From positions 125,001 to 189,000 of the forward strand of contig CAUYUJ010017922.1 in assembly GCA_963575745.1 (NCBI GenBank): 64,000 bases of DNA, read 5' to 3'. This document shows positions 40,986 to 52,109 of this stretch, one piece after another. Each line of letters opens with the position of its first letter. The stretch's first letter is position 1. Source of the DNA: Prorocentrum cordatum. Its lineage: Eukaryota > Sar > Dinophyceae > Prorocentrales > Prorocentraceae. Made by a program: the position numbers and the translations under genes. Below the pieces are notes generated by a model. The model was given only the letters and a program-made list of their open reading frames with translations. It made no database searches and had not been told where the DNA came from.

Positions 40986-41988
40986 CCCCTGTGAAGAGGA
41001 ACCAGGATCGAGGGTTCTAGACGTGCTTGGTCTTTCGTGTACAATCGTTTACGTGCAGTGGTGTCTTGATATCTGGGAGTTCATGCTGCTCGTGCATGTG
41101 TGATTGAGTGGCTGTCTATCGAGGCTGACTTGACTTCGTTGTGCTCGACCCCCTTTCTGCTGCTGTCTGCTCCTTCTCTCATCGCCTCATCTGCCGTTGA
41201 GTCTGCACCCAGTGCTATTTATTCGGGGTCGCTGTCCCTCGTGGCATGACCCCTCCCATGCTCTAAACCGTCGTTCCCCATCTCTGAGAGCTCCCCTTCT
41301 CATCGCATCGACGGACTGCAAAGGAACATTGGTGGGCTCGCTGGCTCAAGGGAGACAAAAAAACCGCCCGGACCGGATAATTGGCGTTTACTAAACGGCC
41401 TTGGGCGTTTACTAAACAGCCCTGCCCTGTTTGTTTCCCTCTTTGGGCGCGTTTTTTCGACTTCTACTGGCTCCGATCACCTTGGAGAACGAGTGTTGGC
41501 ATAACGACGTCAACGGACGACAGGAATAGGATCCGACCGAGAGTGCGTGGAGCCGTCCGTTCCCAAAGATGTCCACAAGAGGGTAGTTTTGAATTTACGT
41601 TGATCCGATTTTATACAGTAGGCACATGCAAAAAAATATATTTAAAGGCAGGTGCCCCACAGAAATTGAGTATTCCCCCATGGCCCCAGGTATCCACAAG
41701 GACCCCTGGAGCACCTTATACTTATCGGATCGACGAAGAATGTGTCCCAAGATATCTGATCGCAAGGTTTATTATCGAACGTGTCTCTTGTGCGTCCCCG
41801 CCGCTGTGCTCTGGGTCCACATTATTGAATTCATTTGCTGTCATCGCTTCCCCGAAAGGACGCATGAAAGGCTTGGGCAAGCAGTGCCTGGCTCGGTGGC
41901 ACAGCGACGCTTGTCTGTGGAGGACAGGGGGGCAGAGAAGGATGGTTGGCCGTCAGCACAGGCAGGGTCGGATCAGCGCAAAACTTTT

Positions 41989-41991
<3 letters not shown>
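40986..41991. other. No gene recognised
   Basis: Mixed composition. GGCGTTTACTAAAC occurs twice in tandem near 41,382-41,418. No credible coding frame before the CA tract. Confidence 0.4.
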
Positions 41992-42584
<593 letters not shown>

Positions 42585-42608
42585 ACACACACACACACAC
42601 ACACACAC
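42585..42608. repeat. (CA)n microsatellite
   Basis: Short CA run. Confidence 0.92.
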
Positions 42609-42929
42609 TTTTTGTTGGTCGGCGGCGCAGCGGTCGGCAGGTGGACGTGCCAATTACGAACGCATGTAGCCGAACGCGCCATGATGAAACAGATCAGTCA
42701 CGGCTAAGCAATGGGCACCAACGTGGCGAAAACCCAGACAACCCATCCAAGTATTTGAGCGAGAGAAGTCAGCACATTTAAAATGCAAAAAGTGTTTGGT
42801 GAAGATTCGAATGCCAAAATGTCAGCAAGCGTGGACCCCAAGCAAAGGTTTCTTGCGAAATATGCGGTGCAAGCCAAGTGGTGCAATCAACGTGGTGCAA
42901 TATAGGCGGTGCAATCCATGTGGTGAAGT

Positions 42930-43255
42930 CTATGCGGCGCAAACAATACAAATCAATGTAGACCAACGCAAAGCATTACAAAACAAAGCAAAACAATGCA
43001 CTGTAAAGCAAAGCACTGAGAAGCAACACAATGCAAAACAATGCACGACAAAGCAACGCAAAGGAACGCGCAAAGCAACGCAAAACCATGCAATGCGATT
43101 GCAACCCACAGCAACGCAATGCAATAGCAACGCAATGATATCGCAATGCGATAACAGCGCAGAAGAATGCAAAGCAATGCAAAGCAGTGCGCTACCAACG
43201 CAAAGCAACGCGATAGCAACGCAAAGCAGCGCAAAGCAATGCGATCGCAACGGGC
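42930..43255. repeat. GCAA(A)GCAA-rich irregular repeat
   Basis: Irregular 5-9 bp phrases GCAAAGCAA, GCAATGCAA and CAACGCAA over about 320 bp. Preceded by several GGTGCAATC phrases at about 42,860-42,930. Confidence 0.75.
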
Positions 43256-43260
43256 GGTGG

Positions 43261-43411
43261 GGGCCAACGGGGCGGCGGCGACGGGGCGGCGACGGCGACC
43301 ACAAGGCGTCGGATCCGACAACGGAGCCCAGACGACTGGTGGCGACGAGGCAGCGACGGGGCGGCGACGGCGACCATAAGGCGGCGGATCCGACAACGGA
43401 ACCCAGGTCCT
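43261..43411. repeat. 85 bp tandem duplication
   Basis: GGGGCGGCGACGGCGACCA..GGATCCGACAACGGA..CCCAG occurs twice, about 85 bp apart, with a few substitutions. Confidence 0.85.
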
Positions 43412-44382
43412 TAGAAACAAAATAAGAAACCCCGATGTGCAAGCTGTGATTCTGGAATACGTTGCGTGCGGTCGTCTGCTGATGCTTGGTCGCATCGTCG
43501 CATAGTACGAATCATGTATGATGCGATATAGCGTTCATGTTATGTTGCGCTATGTTATAATCGGCAAGGTTATGATATAGCATGCGGAGTGCGCGTCATG
43601 GACAGGGTAGTGTGTGTGTGCTGTACGTTAGTGCGCTGTTGTATGGCATGATGATGGCACGGTGTGTTCATGATGTTCTCCCATGTTGTACTACCCTATG
43701 CAATCATAATACAGAACCCCAGATCGGGTCGCGCAAGGGCCACGGTGGCTGTGCAATGCCTCATTTGTATTTGCTGATCGCGGGGTTTGGCAGCCCTTCG
43801 TATAGCTCCGTCATGATGAACACATTGGAATGAAGCGCGGACCAAGCAGACACACGCAATTGACCTTGCAAGTAAATACCCGGTTCAAATTAAAGATCAA
43901 GTTTTAAAGTACTCGACGTGGCTGCCTGACGGCTCCAGGAGTTTCAGTGATGCCCGAGACAGTTTGGACCAGCAGCGCTTCGGTGAGAAATTCAAGGTGC
44001 CTATGTGTTGACGTAGACTAGTTTCTGAGGTCCGAGTCTGCGTGTGAAAGCTGTTCACGCCAGGGGCCTTTTACGACTATTCTTGTTCCGCGAAGTGCCG
44101 ACAACACGAGGGATTACAGGATTGTGCATTTTCTATGGCACCAGGACCGCAGCGCTTTGCACGATGGTGTTGCCTGAGCTGGCGGCGAGTTGGGTGCTCT
44201 ATGGCCCTCTGAGCGCCTCGGGTTTGTTTTCCATTGCGCGGCCATTCTGCAGCGTGGTCGGTCGATCTGGAGATCCCAGGTGCCCAGGCGGCCGTAGGCC
44301 TCGAACGTTCAGATTGGGCGTCGCTTCCTTCCCACGTGGCCTCTTTCTGGCTCATGTTTTCTGCCTTCTCTATCTACACATT
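43412..44382. other. No gene recognised
   Basis: Mixed, partly AT-richer sequence around 43,500-43,600 with GATATAGC phrases. No credible gene. Confidence 0.4.
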
Positions 44383-44527
44383 GCTCATTTCTGATTATTC
44401 GAGGGTTTTTTGTTTTTGGGGGGGCGAGATCCTTTCACTTCTAATTGTTCTATCCTGGGCCTCTTCCTGGCCACTGGGGGGCCAGGAACAATTAGAGACG
44501 AGCACGATTAGAAATGAGCACGATTAG
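44383..44527. repeat. Foldback element
   Basis: Outer arms GCTCATTTCTGATT (44,383) and GATTAGAAATGAGC (44,506), the latter repeated in tandem. Inner arms CTAATTGTTC (44,441-44,450) and GAACAATTAG (44,486-44,495). The centre has TTCCTGGCC facing GGCCAGGAA. Confidence 0.7.
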
Positions 44528-45165
44528 AAATGAACGACGTGTAGGTCGCCCCCTTCCCTTGCTGCGCGTGCGCCCGCTGGGCAACCGCTCGCGTGATCCC
44601 ACTCCACTGGCAGGAAGCAGGGCCAGCTGGCGGAGAGCTGACTTTGGCGACCCTGCCGTCTGTAAGCTTGGAGCTCGCGACCGGGAGCCCTACCAAAATG
44701 CTGCATCTGTACATAATCGGGTGCACCGGAGCGGGACTCGGGCAGATGGAGACATTTCACGATGTTGCGTCAGGGAGCAGGGGGGCGACCTTGTCCAATC
44801 GGAGACCCGTGACCCAGAGCAAAGCGACAGGGAGGAAGACGTGTTCGGCACAGACAGGGGTGTAGAAGAAAAGCTCGGCGAGGGGAAGTAGACAATGCTC
44901 CGTCAGAGTCATAGCCTCGACCAGAACACAAGCAGCACGAGACCGCGCGTCCAGGCAGCTGCACCAGAGTCCCGCACTGGCTCTCGGCACCCTTTTCATT
45001 TCAATTGCTCCTGGCATTATGCAGTCCTTCAGGATCTCATCCGCAAGGGAAAAGTATATATTTAGCTGCCTGCGGCAAATCTGCAACCGTGCCAGCAAAG
45101 CATTCTGCGTGGCGACCATTCGAGCACCGCCCAGAAGGCCGTCACCACTGACATTTCACGTCTCC
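44528..45165. other. No gene recognised
   Basis: No motif or repeat that I can support. Confidence 0.4.
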
Positions 45166-45400
45166 ATTTCTTGGGGTTGTCTCGGGCTCCTGTGGGGCAG
45201 TCGTGGGGGTCCCTTGGGGCCCTCGGGGGCCGTCGTGGGGTCTTCATGCACCGTCTCGGGCCCTCTTTGGCCGCTGGGGGGGGCCTGAGGCCGTCTCGGG
45301 TCCCTTCAGAGGCCTTCTTCGGCCAGCTTGGGGCTGTCTTGAGGCAGTCTAGAGGCCCTCTTTGGAACTCTCTGTATACCATCTGGGGCTTCCAATAGCC
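45166..45400. repeat. TTGGGGCC/CTCGGGGCC-type imperfect repeats
   Basis: The same style of 15-25 bp phrases as at 5,990-6,715 in the same orientation, for example GGTCCCTTGGGGCCCTCGGG. Confidence 0.65.
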
Positions 45401-45741
45401 TTGATTCGAACGATCTCCGACCAAAGGCCGCGGAAAGCGAAAAGCATGCACGAGTCGAATTGATGTCAATGCGCGTGCCCTCTCTGGAGAGCGTCTGTCG
45501 GGCGTATTTGAGCAGCTTGGAAGGCCTCGTGGGGACCTCTTGGGCTCGTACATGGAGTTCCTGAGCGCATCTCGAAGCTTTGTTCGGCCATATGGGCGGC
45601 CGCTGTGGGCTCTTGGGCTGTTTTTTGGAGACCTCGGACCGGGCCCCAGTGGCGCGTCGGGCCGCCCAGGAAGCCGATGGAGAGGGGGCGACGCTTGCAG
45701 CAGTTGGCGTCGGAGAGGGGGGGGGCCTAGAGGAATCCGTG
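45401..45741. other. No gene recognised
   Basis: Mixed sequence leading to the fourth foldback copy. Confidence 0.4.
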
Positions 45742-45862
45742 GCATCGCTCGGACGTGTGGATTTCTGCTCGGCGAGGACCATCGAGGAGTATCCTGAAGT
45801 ATCGAGAAAAATGCACGCACCTTATCGAAAAATGCACGGGAAACAGACGTCCCAACGATGGC
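45742..45862 (+). mobile_element. Dispersed ~120 bp foldback element, copy 4
   Basis: GCATCGCTCGGACGTGTGGA at the left, GGCGAGGACCATCGAGGAGT in the core, ACGTCCCAACGATGGC at the right. The right inner arm CGAAAAATGCACGGG matches copy 1. Confidence 0.75.
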
Positions 45863-46364
45863 AAGAATCATTGTCAACGCCAATCCCTTTTTACCAGAAA
45901 GATCTTGGCATTCCGCCACGCCTCAACGTGCCAGGCGGCACGATGGCGGATAGCAGACCTTCCAGCGGAAAGGATGCCGATGGAGACGTTTTAAGCTGAA
46001 TTCCGTGCATTGATGGTATGTTGCCGTTTTTGAGGGGTGGTCGAGCAGTTACATAGTTATCTCTTTGCCGATCCGATCTCTTGTGCATTGCGATAGATGG
46101 GCAGTGGAGCCTCATCCGACGGCGTTACGAATCTTGCACGTACAGCCAAGCCGTCTGCTCGGGGCCCAGTTTGTCAGCCACTCTCGCTGTTCGGCAGCAC
46201 ATCCAGCACACGTGCTGCCGAGACGCAGACCCAGCATACGGATTTCCGAACATTTGCACGACCGTTTCCTTGTGTTCCTTTCAGAAATGGGCCCGCCCGG
46301 ACCAGCTTCGCACAGCTTGCCCCGTCTAGAGTCGGCACGTGCAGGGCATCTGCCCTCCCCTGCC
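45863..46364. other. No gene recognised
   Basis: Nothing recognisable on either strand. Confidence 0.4.
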
Positions 46365-46497
46365 CACAGCCCTCCCTCTCCCTCTTCCACTCCCACTCCC
46401 CCGGCCACTCCCACTCCACTCCCACTCCCTCTTCCACTCCCACATCCCTCCCTCTCCCTCTCCCTCCCTCCCACCTTTCCACTCCCACCTCATCGCC
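46365..46497. repeat. CCACTCCC / CCCTCTCC pyrimidine repeat
   Basis: Short CACTCC and CCCTCT units over about 130 bp, pyrimidine-rich on the plus strand. Confidence 0.8.
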
Positions 46498-49095
46498 CCA
46501 AGTCAGCTGGCACCCGTCTCCACAAAGCTGTAGTGCTAGTCTCGTCCCCAGGATCTCCGGCACGCCCAGGCTCATCCACCAGGTCCCTGGGCCCGAGCTA
46601 GGACTTAGGAGCGGAGAAGGGGATCGTGCGTAGGAGGGCGAGGAGAAGGTGATGGACTAGAGTGGTGATGAGGTGAGGGTGAGTGTGAGGGCCATCGGGG
46701 ATATTTTAGAGGGGCGTGTTCTACAGTTCGGCATGCTAAGCACCCCTTGATGAATGTGCGGGGGCGCCGGATCTTGTGGCATCCAGCCGGTCCAGGCACC
46801 AGTGCTTGGGTCGTGGATGAGGGGCCTTTTGGGGGGCATCTCGGGCGAATCCTGAGGCTTCTTGGGATCATCTTGGAGAGGGGGGTTCCAGCGGACCGAT
46901 CGCGGCGCGAGCTCTCGGTAGGCCCTTCTCTGAGCCGTCATGGAGACCGCTTGGCCGTGATCGGAGCCTCGAGGGGGAGGAACTTAGAAGCTAACGTGGC
47001 CGTACTGGACAGTCTGAAAAACGACAGGGCGAGAACTTCGAGATAGCACGAAAAACTATACTGCGCTGATGAATTGGATCTCTGGGGCAGACCCCCAAGG
47101 CCCCAAACAGCCCCCAGCAGAGCGCCAAGACGGGCCCCTGGATCCGCCTCACTACGCGTCAACACGTGTCGGAGGTGTAGGCTCGCGAGGCTTGGGAAAT
47201 GCCACGCGCCACACCGCGAAGCGGCCCGGGAATCTGGGGCCCCAGGGCCCCCCACAGCACTACAACATTGTATATGTTGACGGTTCTGAGGGACCGGAGG
47301 ACAATCCACCCAGTCTCCACCCAGTGTCTCGCGGCACGGTGGCGGATTTGCGGGGAGGCGGCGCGCGGAGTTGCGCTGCGCCCGCGGTCCTCTCCTACGA
47401 CGCTCGGGGATGTCGTCGGCAGGGGGCGGGCCACGCGATGGCGACCTCGTTGTGGCCGAGGCGGCGTGAGCGTATCAGAATTTTTTGGTGGTGGAAGTAG
47501 TGGGTAGGCGTCGACGAACTTGAAAGACAGGCACAAGACATCGAGCCCATTGTAAAGACAGCAGGCATTGCCGTGGGGGAAGAAGACACGATCCTCGACC
47601 TCGTTCCTTCGCGAATGCTTGCCTGCTGCTTCCTCCATTCCTTTGACCCTGTCCTGCTGGCCCATGCCGTCCTCGTCCCTGCACGCACCAGTTATTATCA
47701 CTCGATGAAGCTGTCCTTGGGAGTGCCAATCGGAGTTGGAGCCATCTGACATGCGGGGTTTCTGTTTGCTAGGCTGCGTCATCGTCTCACTAAGCCACGT
47801 GAACCATTTCCGTCGGTGGGAGCCTATTGAACGCAAGGTCGACGCGCAATTTCGCGGATGCGTCACGGGTTTCCAAGAGAGAAGAGCCATGAAAGCTTGT
47901 GGACACGATTCAGGACGATGTAAATCAGGACGGCTAGATGAAGCCGCATGTGCTCTACGACAAGAGTAGATCTACGCACACGAGATCGGGGTCCGCATTG
48001 TCGGTTTCAAGTGGCGATGATGGCATTGTCGCCGTGAACCTTTCGTCAGAAGTCTTTACATACGTTATTGAAGAGAGGGTGCTTACCATTTCCCCCTGTC
48101 AGAATGCAAGCGGCCCGGACGCCCCCGATACTGCAAGTGGATTCCGAAAATGGTCACGCCATTTTGGAAAAGCCTTCAGGTCACAATAATTCCAGTCGCT
48201 TTCGCCAACGATGTGCAGCACAAGTGTAGCACCAGGGCGCACTCCGTCTTCTCGTGTAGATAAATCCGTTGAGACGCATGGCCAGTTAGCCCAACAAGAA
48301 CTCAAGGCAACCATGTTTGCGAAATCGTTGTGATATAGTTAACACATCGATGTTATCAATCCATCCGGGGTATCAGCGAGGTTGTGTTTGGTGAGTGTAT
48401 CGTCTTCCGAAAAATGAATACCGACGGCTTCTGTACTTTAGTTGCTGTCGTGCGCGAGGGAAGCTTCCAAGCCGGGATGTGCACCGATGTTGGCCCCGGA
48501 AGGACGAAATGTTCTGGAACCGTTTCCGTCGCAGGCGGCGATCTTCGGGCACACACATGAGACCGACATTTGACGGAATCGACAATTTAAGATCATAACA
48601 ATTAGTTGCCTCTCGTGTCGTGCGCATGCGAAAAAATTAAGTGCATGTCAGTGCATGTCCGTTCCGCTTGTACTTGACGCATTCGCAACATGAGCAGGTC
48701 CAAATCCGGCAGCACGCATTGCCAGCATGCACAGTAGTAGCCGTTCAGTTTGCTGCGGCACGTTGCCCGTGTAGAACTTCACACATCGTGTAATGATCAG
48801 CGCAGGTGTGCATTTCTTGCTCGTGCACGGATGTTTCGGTGTACTACGTGCACCTACTGGTAAACAGTAGGAATGTATTTCAGGATCGTGTACCAATGTC
48901 GACGCTCGTTGGACATCCAGTATCCAGTATGTGGTGCCAAGCGGCTCGAGTCAGTCGAATGATTCGGTACCAAAAGCGCTAATTCTTATTGCTTCGCCAT
49001 TCTCCCGCCAATCCAGAAACGCACCCAGAACTCATTTCAAGGGTTGATGCCCCTCGGGGGCGGATCGAGGCCCTCCCAGCGATCCCTCCCTTACG
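46498..49095. other. No gene recognised
   Basis: 2.6 kb of mixed sequence. Open frames such as minus 47,159-47,890 and plus 47,069-47,500 have no motif, signal peptide or consistent composition. CGGCACG(A/G)TGGCGGAT at 47,333 also occurs at 45,935. I see no gene that I can support. Confidence 0.35.
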
Positions 49096-49293
49096 ATGCT
49101 GAGCAGCACGACGGGCATCAGCAGCCTTACACCGAACAGCACGACGGGCACCAACACCGCGATGTTGAGTAGCATGACGGATGCCAGCAGCACGATGGGC
49201 AGCATAATGGGCGCGAGCGGAATGATTCCGAGTAGCGCGACAGATACCAGCCGCATGATTTCGACTAGCATAGCGGGTGGTGAGGCCACGTCG
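49096..49293. repeat. 33 bp tandem repeat, six units
   Basis: Units such as ATGCTGAGCAGCACGACGGG.. follow at exact 33-bp spacing with substitutions and no indels. The plus strand reads as an 11-residue Ser/Thr/Met repeat (MLSSTTGISSL) and the minus strand as a hydrophobic repeat (LMPVVLLSIV). Lack of frame-breaking indels could mean selection or simple recency. Confidence 0.8.
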
Positions 49294-50030
49294 ACGGCCT
49301 CAATGTGTCCGCCCGTGATTCCCGCAAAGATATGGACGACGATTGGCCCACGTTGATTCCACGTTGAAGCCTTCAGGGCAATGGCCTCAGCATCCCCTGG
49401 ACGCGATTCCTGCGTATTCTTGCTGGGTTTCATTGGCCACATGAGCTCCCACGGTGGGAGCGTCCCAACCTCCCACAAACACAATTCTTTCATAGCCATG
49501 GACGCGATTTGCGACATGTTGTGGCAAGGTGGGGGCTCCCAGTCGGAGGGCTCCAAGATCTTTCAGACGCATTTACGGCGCAGTGTTGCAAGTTCTCTTA
49601 GCCAGTTTGGAGCTCTGAAAGTTGAGCGTGTCCCAATGTTTAATGGCCATGCACCTTGCACGGCAACCCCTGACAGCTAAGAATATTTACGAAGCAAACA
49701 CCGAAGAACCCCAGAGGAGCCCCAGACAAACATACTTGCCGTCGGCAGCATCGTTGTTACATTTGGAGCCAGCCCGAACAAGGTATCTAGTTAGTTGGAC
49801 GTTGATCTGGCGCGCATGCAGGTCCAATGCAAATCAGGCGGAAGGTGTTCGAGTATGTTTGACATGTTGGATTACCGATGCATGGTGTTTCAAGGCGATG
49901 CGCAGATGCGAGAGTCCAAAAGTCAAATGCCGACCCGGCAAATAACAAATTTGGCGGCAAGAAAAAGTGGTGTGAAGAGTCATCGGTTCAAGTAGAACGA
50001 ATTGTATGATTCTTGTTTTTTCCGTCCGTA
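49294..50030. other. No gene recognised
   Basis: The minus frame 49,032-49,556 extends out of the 33-bp array but shows no domain. Confidence 0.35.
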
Positions 50031-50125
50031 TCTATATATATACATATATATGTATATAGAAGTACAACTGCTTGTGTGTATATATATGTGCGTATATACA
50101 TATATATATATATATATAAAAATAT
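50031..50125. repeat. TA/TG-rich microsatellite
   Basis: TATATACATATATATG-type sequence. Confidence 0.88.
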
Positions 50126-50239
50126 AAATGTGTGTGTGTGTTCGTATGTATGGATTCACTTGTTTTTCTATGTACACCCTGGTTCCGGTTCTCCGGCCAG
50201 GTCCCCGTGACATTGGCAAATTATTCGAGGTACGGGTCT

Positions 50240-50455
50240 GTTACCGCCATCCTGGGCGTCCAAGACGGCCCGAGACGGCCCCAGAAGCTTGCAAAAGGCA
50301 GAGGAGTTCCCGAAGATCCCCCAGGACGGGCTGAGAACGCCCACGATGGCCCTCAGACAGCCCAAGGGTGCCCACGAGAGGTCGCAAAATCCTTCACAAG
50401 AAGGTCCCAAGATGGATTTGAAGTCGCCTTGGGGCTTCCCAAAGGGGCTTGAAAT
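50240..50455. repeat. GGCCCCAAG/GGCCCGAGAC imperfect repeats, reverse orientation
   Basis: Phrases such as CAAGACGGCCCGAGACGGCC are the reverse complement of the TTGGGGCCGTCTCGGG style seen at 6 kb and 45.2 kb, so the family occurs in both orientations. Confidence 0.6.
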
Positions 50456-50591
50456 AGTAACAAAATATTATGTTGTTCAGTTGTTGTGACTCTCTCGCTT
50501 TTTCGGTTCCGATGAGGTCTTGGGGGCCTCCAGTTGTGTCTCAGACCGTTCAGCTAAGCTACACCCAATTTGGCAGTTCCACCCACCCACT

Positions 50592-51040
50592 ACAGCGTTT
50601 CGTGGCCCCACAGGAAGCTCCACCCAGTGGGACCATGCGTCCCGCACACCCCATTGGGAGCTCCACCGAGCCCTTAGTGGGACCGTCCGCATGCGTCCTG
50701 GAAACCCAATTTGGGATTTCCACCCAGTACAGCGCTTCGTGGCCCCAGAGGGAGCTCCACCGAAACCCCCAGTGGGACCGTCCGCATGCGCCCCGCAAGC
50801 CCATTTCGGCATTTTCACCCACCCATTCACAGCGCTTCTTGGCACCATAGGGAGCTCCACGGAAGCCGCCTGTGGGACAGATCCCATGCGTCCCAAAAGC
50901 TCTTTTTGGCATTCGCCACCCAGTACAGCGCTTCGTGGCCCCATAGGGAGCTCCACCGACGGCCCCTGTGCTACTGCCCGCATGCGTTCCCCCCCACCCA
51001 GTGCAGCGCTTCGTGGCCCCATAGGAAGCTTCACCGAAGA
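50592..51040. repeat. ~80-140 bp tandem array
   Basis: CAGCGCTTCGTGGCCCCATA followed by GGGAGCTCCACCGA recurs at 50,592, 50,730, 50,830, 50,926 and 51,004. The intervening GTGGGACCGTCCGCATGCGT is present in most units. Spacing varies by loss of internal parts. Minus-strand translation gives repetitive peptides, unlikely to be a gene. Confidence 0.88.
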
Positions 51041-51429
51041 AGATATTCACAATTGCGGTACCCACAACTGCATATGGTTGAATCGTTCGCCAGGATATGT
51101 TTTCCCGTAAGGCTTTATTCGGGACCCCCGAGATGCCAAAATGGGTCCAGAACCGTAGTAAAACCAATGACTGTGGTTGCCTCGCCGAGGCCGTTTTGGA
51201 CGTTGTGACCGCTTGCAGAACGCCCAGTCTAGGTCCAATGGGGAGAGGAAACGCCCTAAACCACCTACGCCCAGAGGGTTGGCGGGATTTGTTCCAAGGG
51301 TTGAATTACAATGTGGTGCGAAAGTTTCATTATTACGGATTCCATACGAAGGATTATGCATTCAGTCGGTTAGATAATGTGGTTTGCAACAAAATGAGGA
51401 GCATGGATATGCCCATAAATTCGTGCGTG

Positions 51430-51430
<1 letters not shown>
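51041..51430. other. No gene recognised
   Basis: Mixed sequence leading to the AT tract. Nothing supportable. Confidence 0.4.

Positions 51431-51473
<43 letters not shown>
51431..51473. repeat. (AT)n microsatellite, left flank of the 11.5 kb block
   Basis: Pure AT run, matched in composition by the AT-rich sequence that begins at about 63,100 on the far side of the block. Confidence 0.93.
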
Positions 51474-51474
<1 letters not shown>

Positions 51475-51547
51475 TATATTACATAATGGTATATGCCGTT
51501 TGGCTATGCCTAAACGGTTTTATTCCCCCCTAGGCCGTAGTGCTCTG

Positions 51548-51610
51548 GCTCCCTCCCCTTCTTTCCCTTTCCCCTCTTCCGCAGCCGTCTGTGCTTCGAG
51601 CTGTGCTTTT
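51548..51610 (+). repeat. 63 bp terminal direct repeat, 5' copy; splice-acceptor-like
   Basis: A polypyrimidine run (CCCTTTCCCCTC) ends in TTCCGCAG and continues CCGTCTGTGCTTCGAGC. The copy at 62,896-62,958 is identical. The pyrimidine tract plus CAG is a good 3' splice (cis or trans) acceptor. The bases TCCGCAGCCGTCTGTGC also resemble the dinoflagellate spliced leader start TCCGTAGCCATTTTGGC. Confidence 0.85.
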
Positions 51611-51641
51611 GCGGGAGGGGCCCCTGGCCCCTAATCTCATC

Positions 51642-52034
51642 ATGAAGGGGTGGGGAGGTTCCCACCCCGCGAGCTTCTTGCTGCTCGCCGCGGCCGCGCT
51701 GGGAGCCCTGCCTCCGGGAGGGCGCACGGCTCCCGTGGCTGGAGCGGCCGTTGGGGCTGCCGTTGGGATGGTGGGGACCGTGGACTTCGTCCCCGCCGAC
51801 GGCACCGACCCCGCCCCAGAGCAGGTAGAGGAGGATGTCTGCATGGAGCCTAGGGCGACATCGTGCCTCCCCTGGCTGGGCACATCCCCGCGGCCTCGCC
51901 CGTGGAAGACCTTCCCCCCGCGCCTTCCTCGTCGGAGCCCCCGGCTGGAGGAGGGGAGGAGGGGGGCAATCGGACGGAGGGGGGGGCTTCAGATGATCAT
52001 TCCTGGAGTATCCAGCGGACCCTCTGCCAGCTGA
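51642..52034 (+). CDS. Short membrane-targeted ORF at element 5' end
   Basis: The ATG at 51,642 begins MKGWGGSHPASFLLLAAAAL, a signal-peptide-like or signal-anchor segment: one early Lys, then a 15-residue hydrophobic core rich in Leu and Ala. A second Ala/Val-rich stretch (AAVGAAVGMVG) follows at residues ~30-45, then an acidic part and a basic Pro/Arg-rich tail. It ends at a TGA at 52,032-52,034. The next long frame lies in the same reading phase just downstream, so the two may once have been one protein. It is the first ATG after the terminal repeat. No family is recognised. Confidence 0.45.
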   Translation: MKGWGGSHPASFLLLAAAALGALPPGGRTAPVAGAAVGAAVGMVGTVDFVPADGTDPAPEQVEEDVCMEPRATSCLPWLGTSPRPRPWKTFPPRLPRRSPRLEEGRRGAIGRRGGLQMIIPGVSSGPSAS

Positions 52035-52109
52035 GCGCGCATCTTTCAGCCTGGGCGCCCCGCCGAGCCCCGGAGGCCTACGGCCGGCGCCGGCATACTC
52101 GGGCACCTG

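Noticed and set aside
41330-41350. GGCTCAAG near 41,342 as a second spliced-leader relic
   Set aside because: Upstream bases (GGGCTCGCT) do not match the leader, and there is no adjacent ORF or pyrimidine tract.
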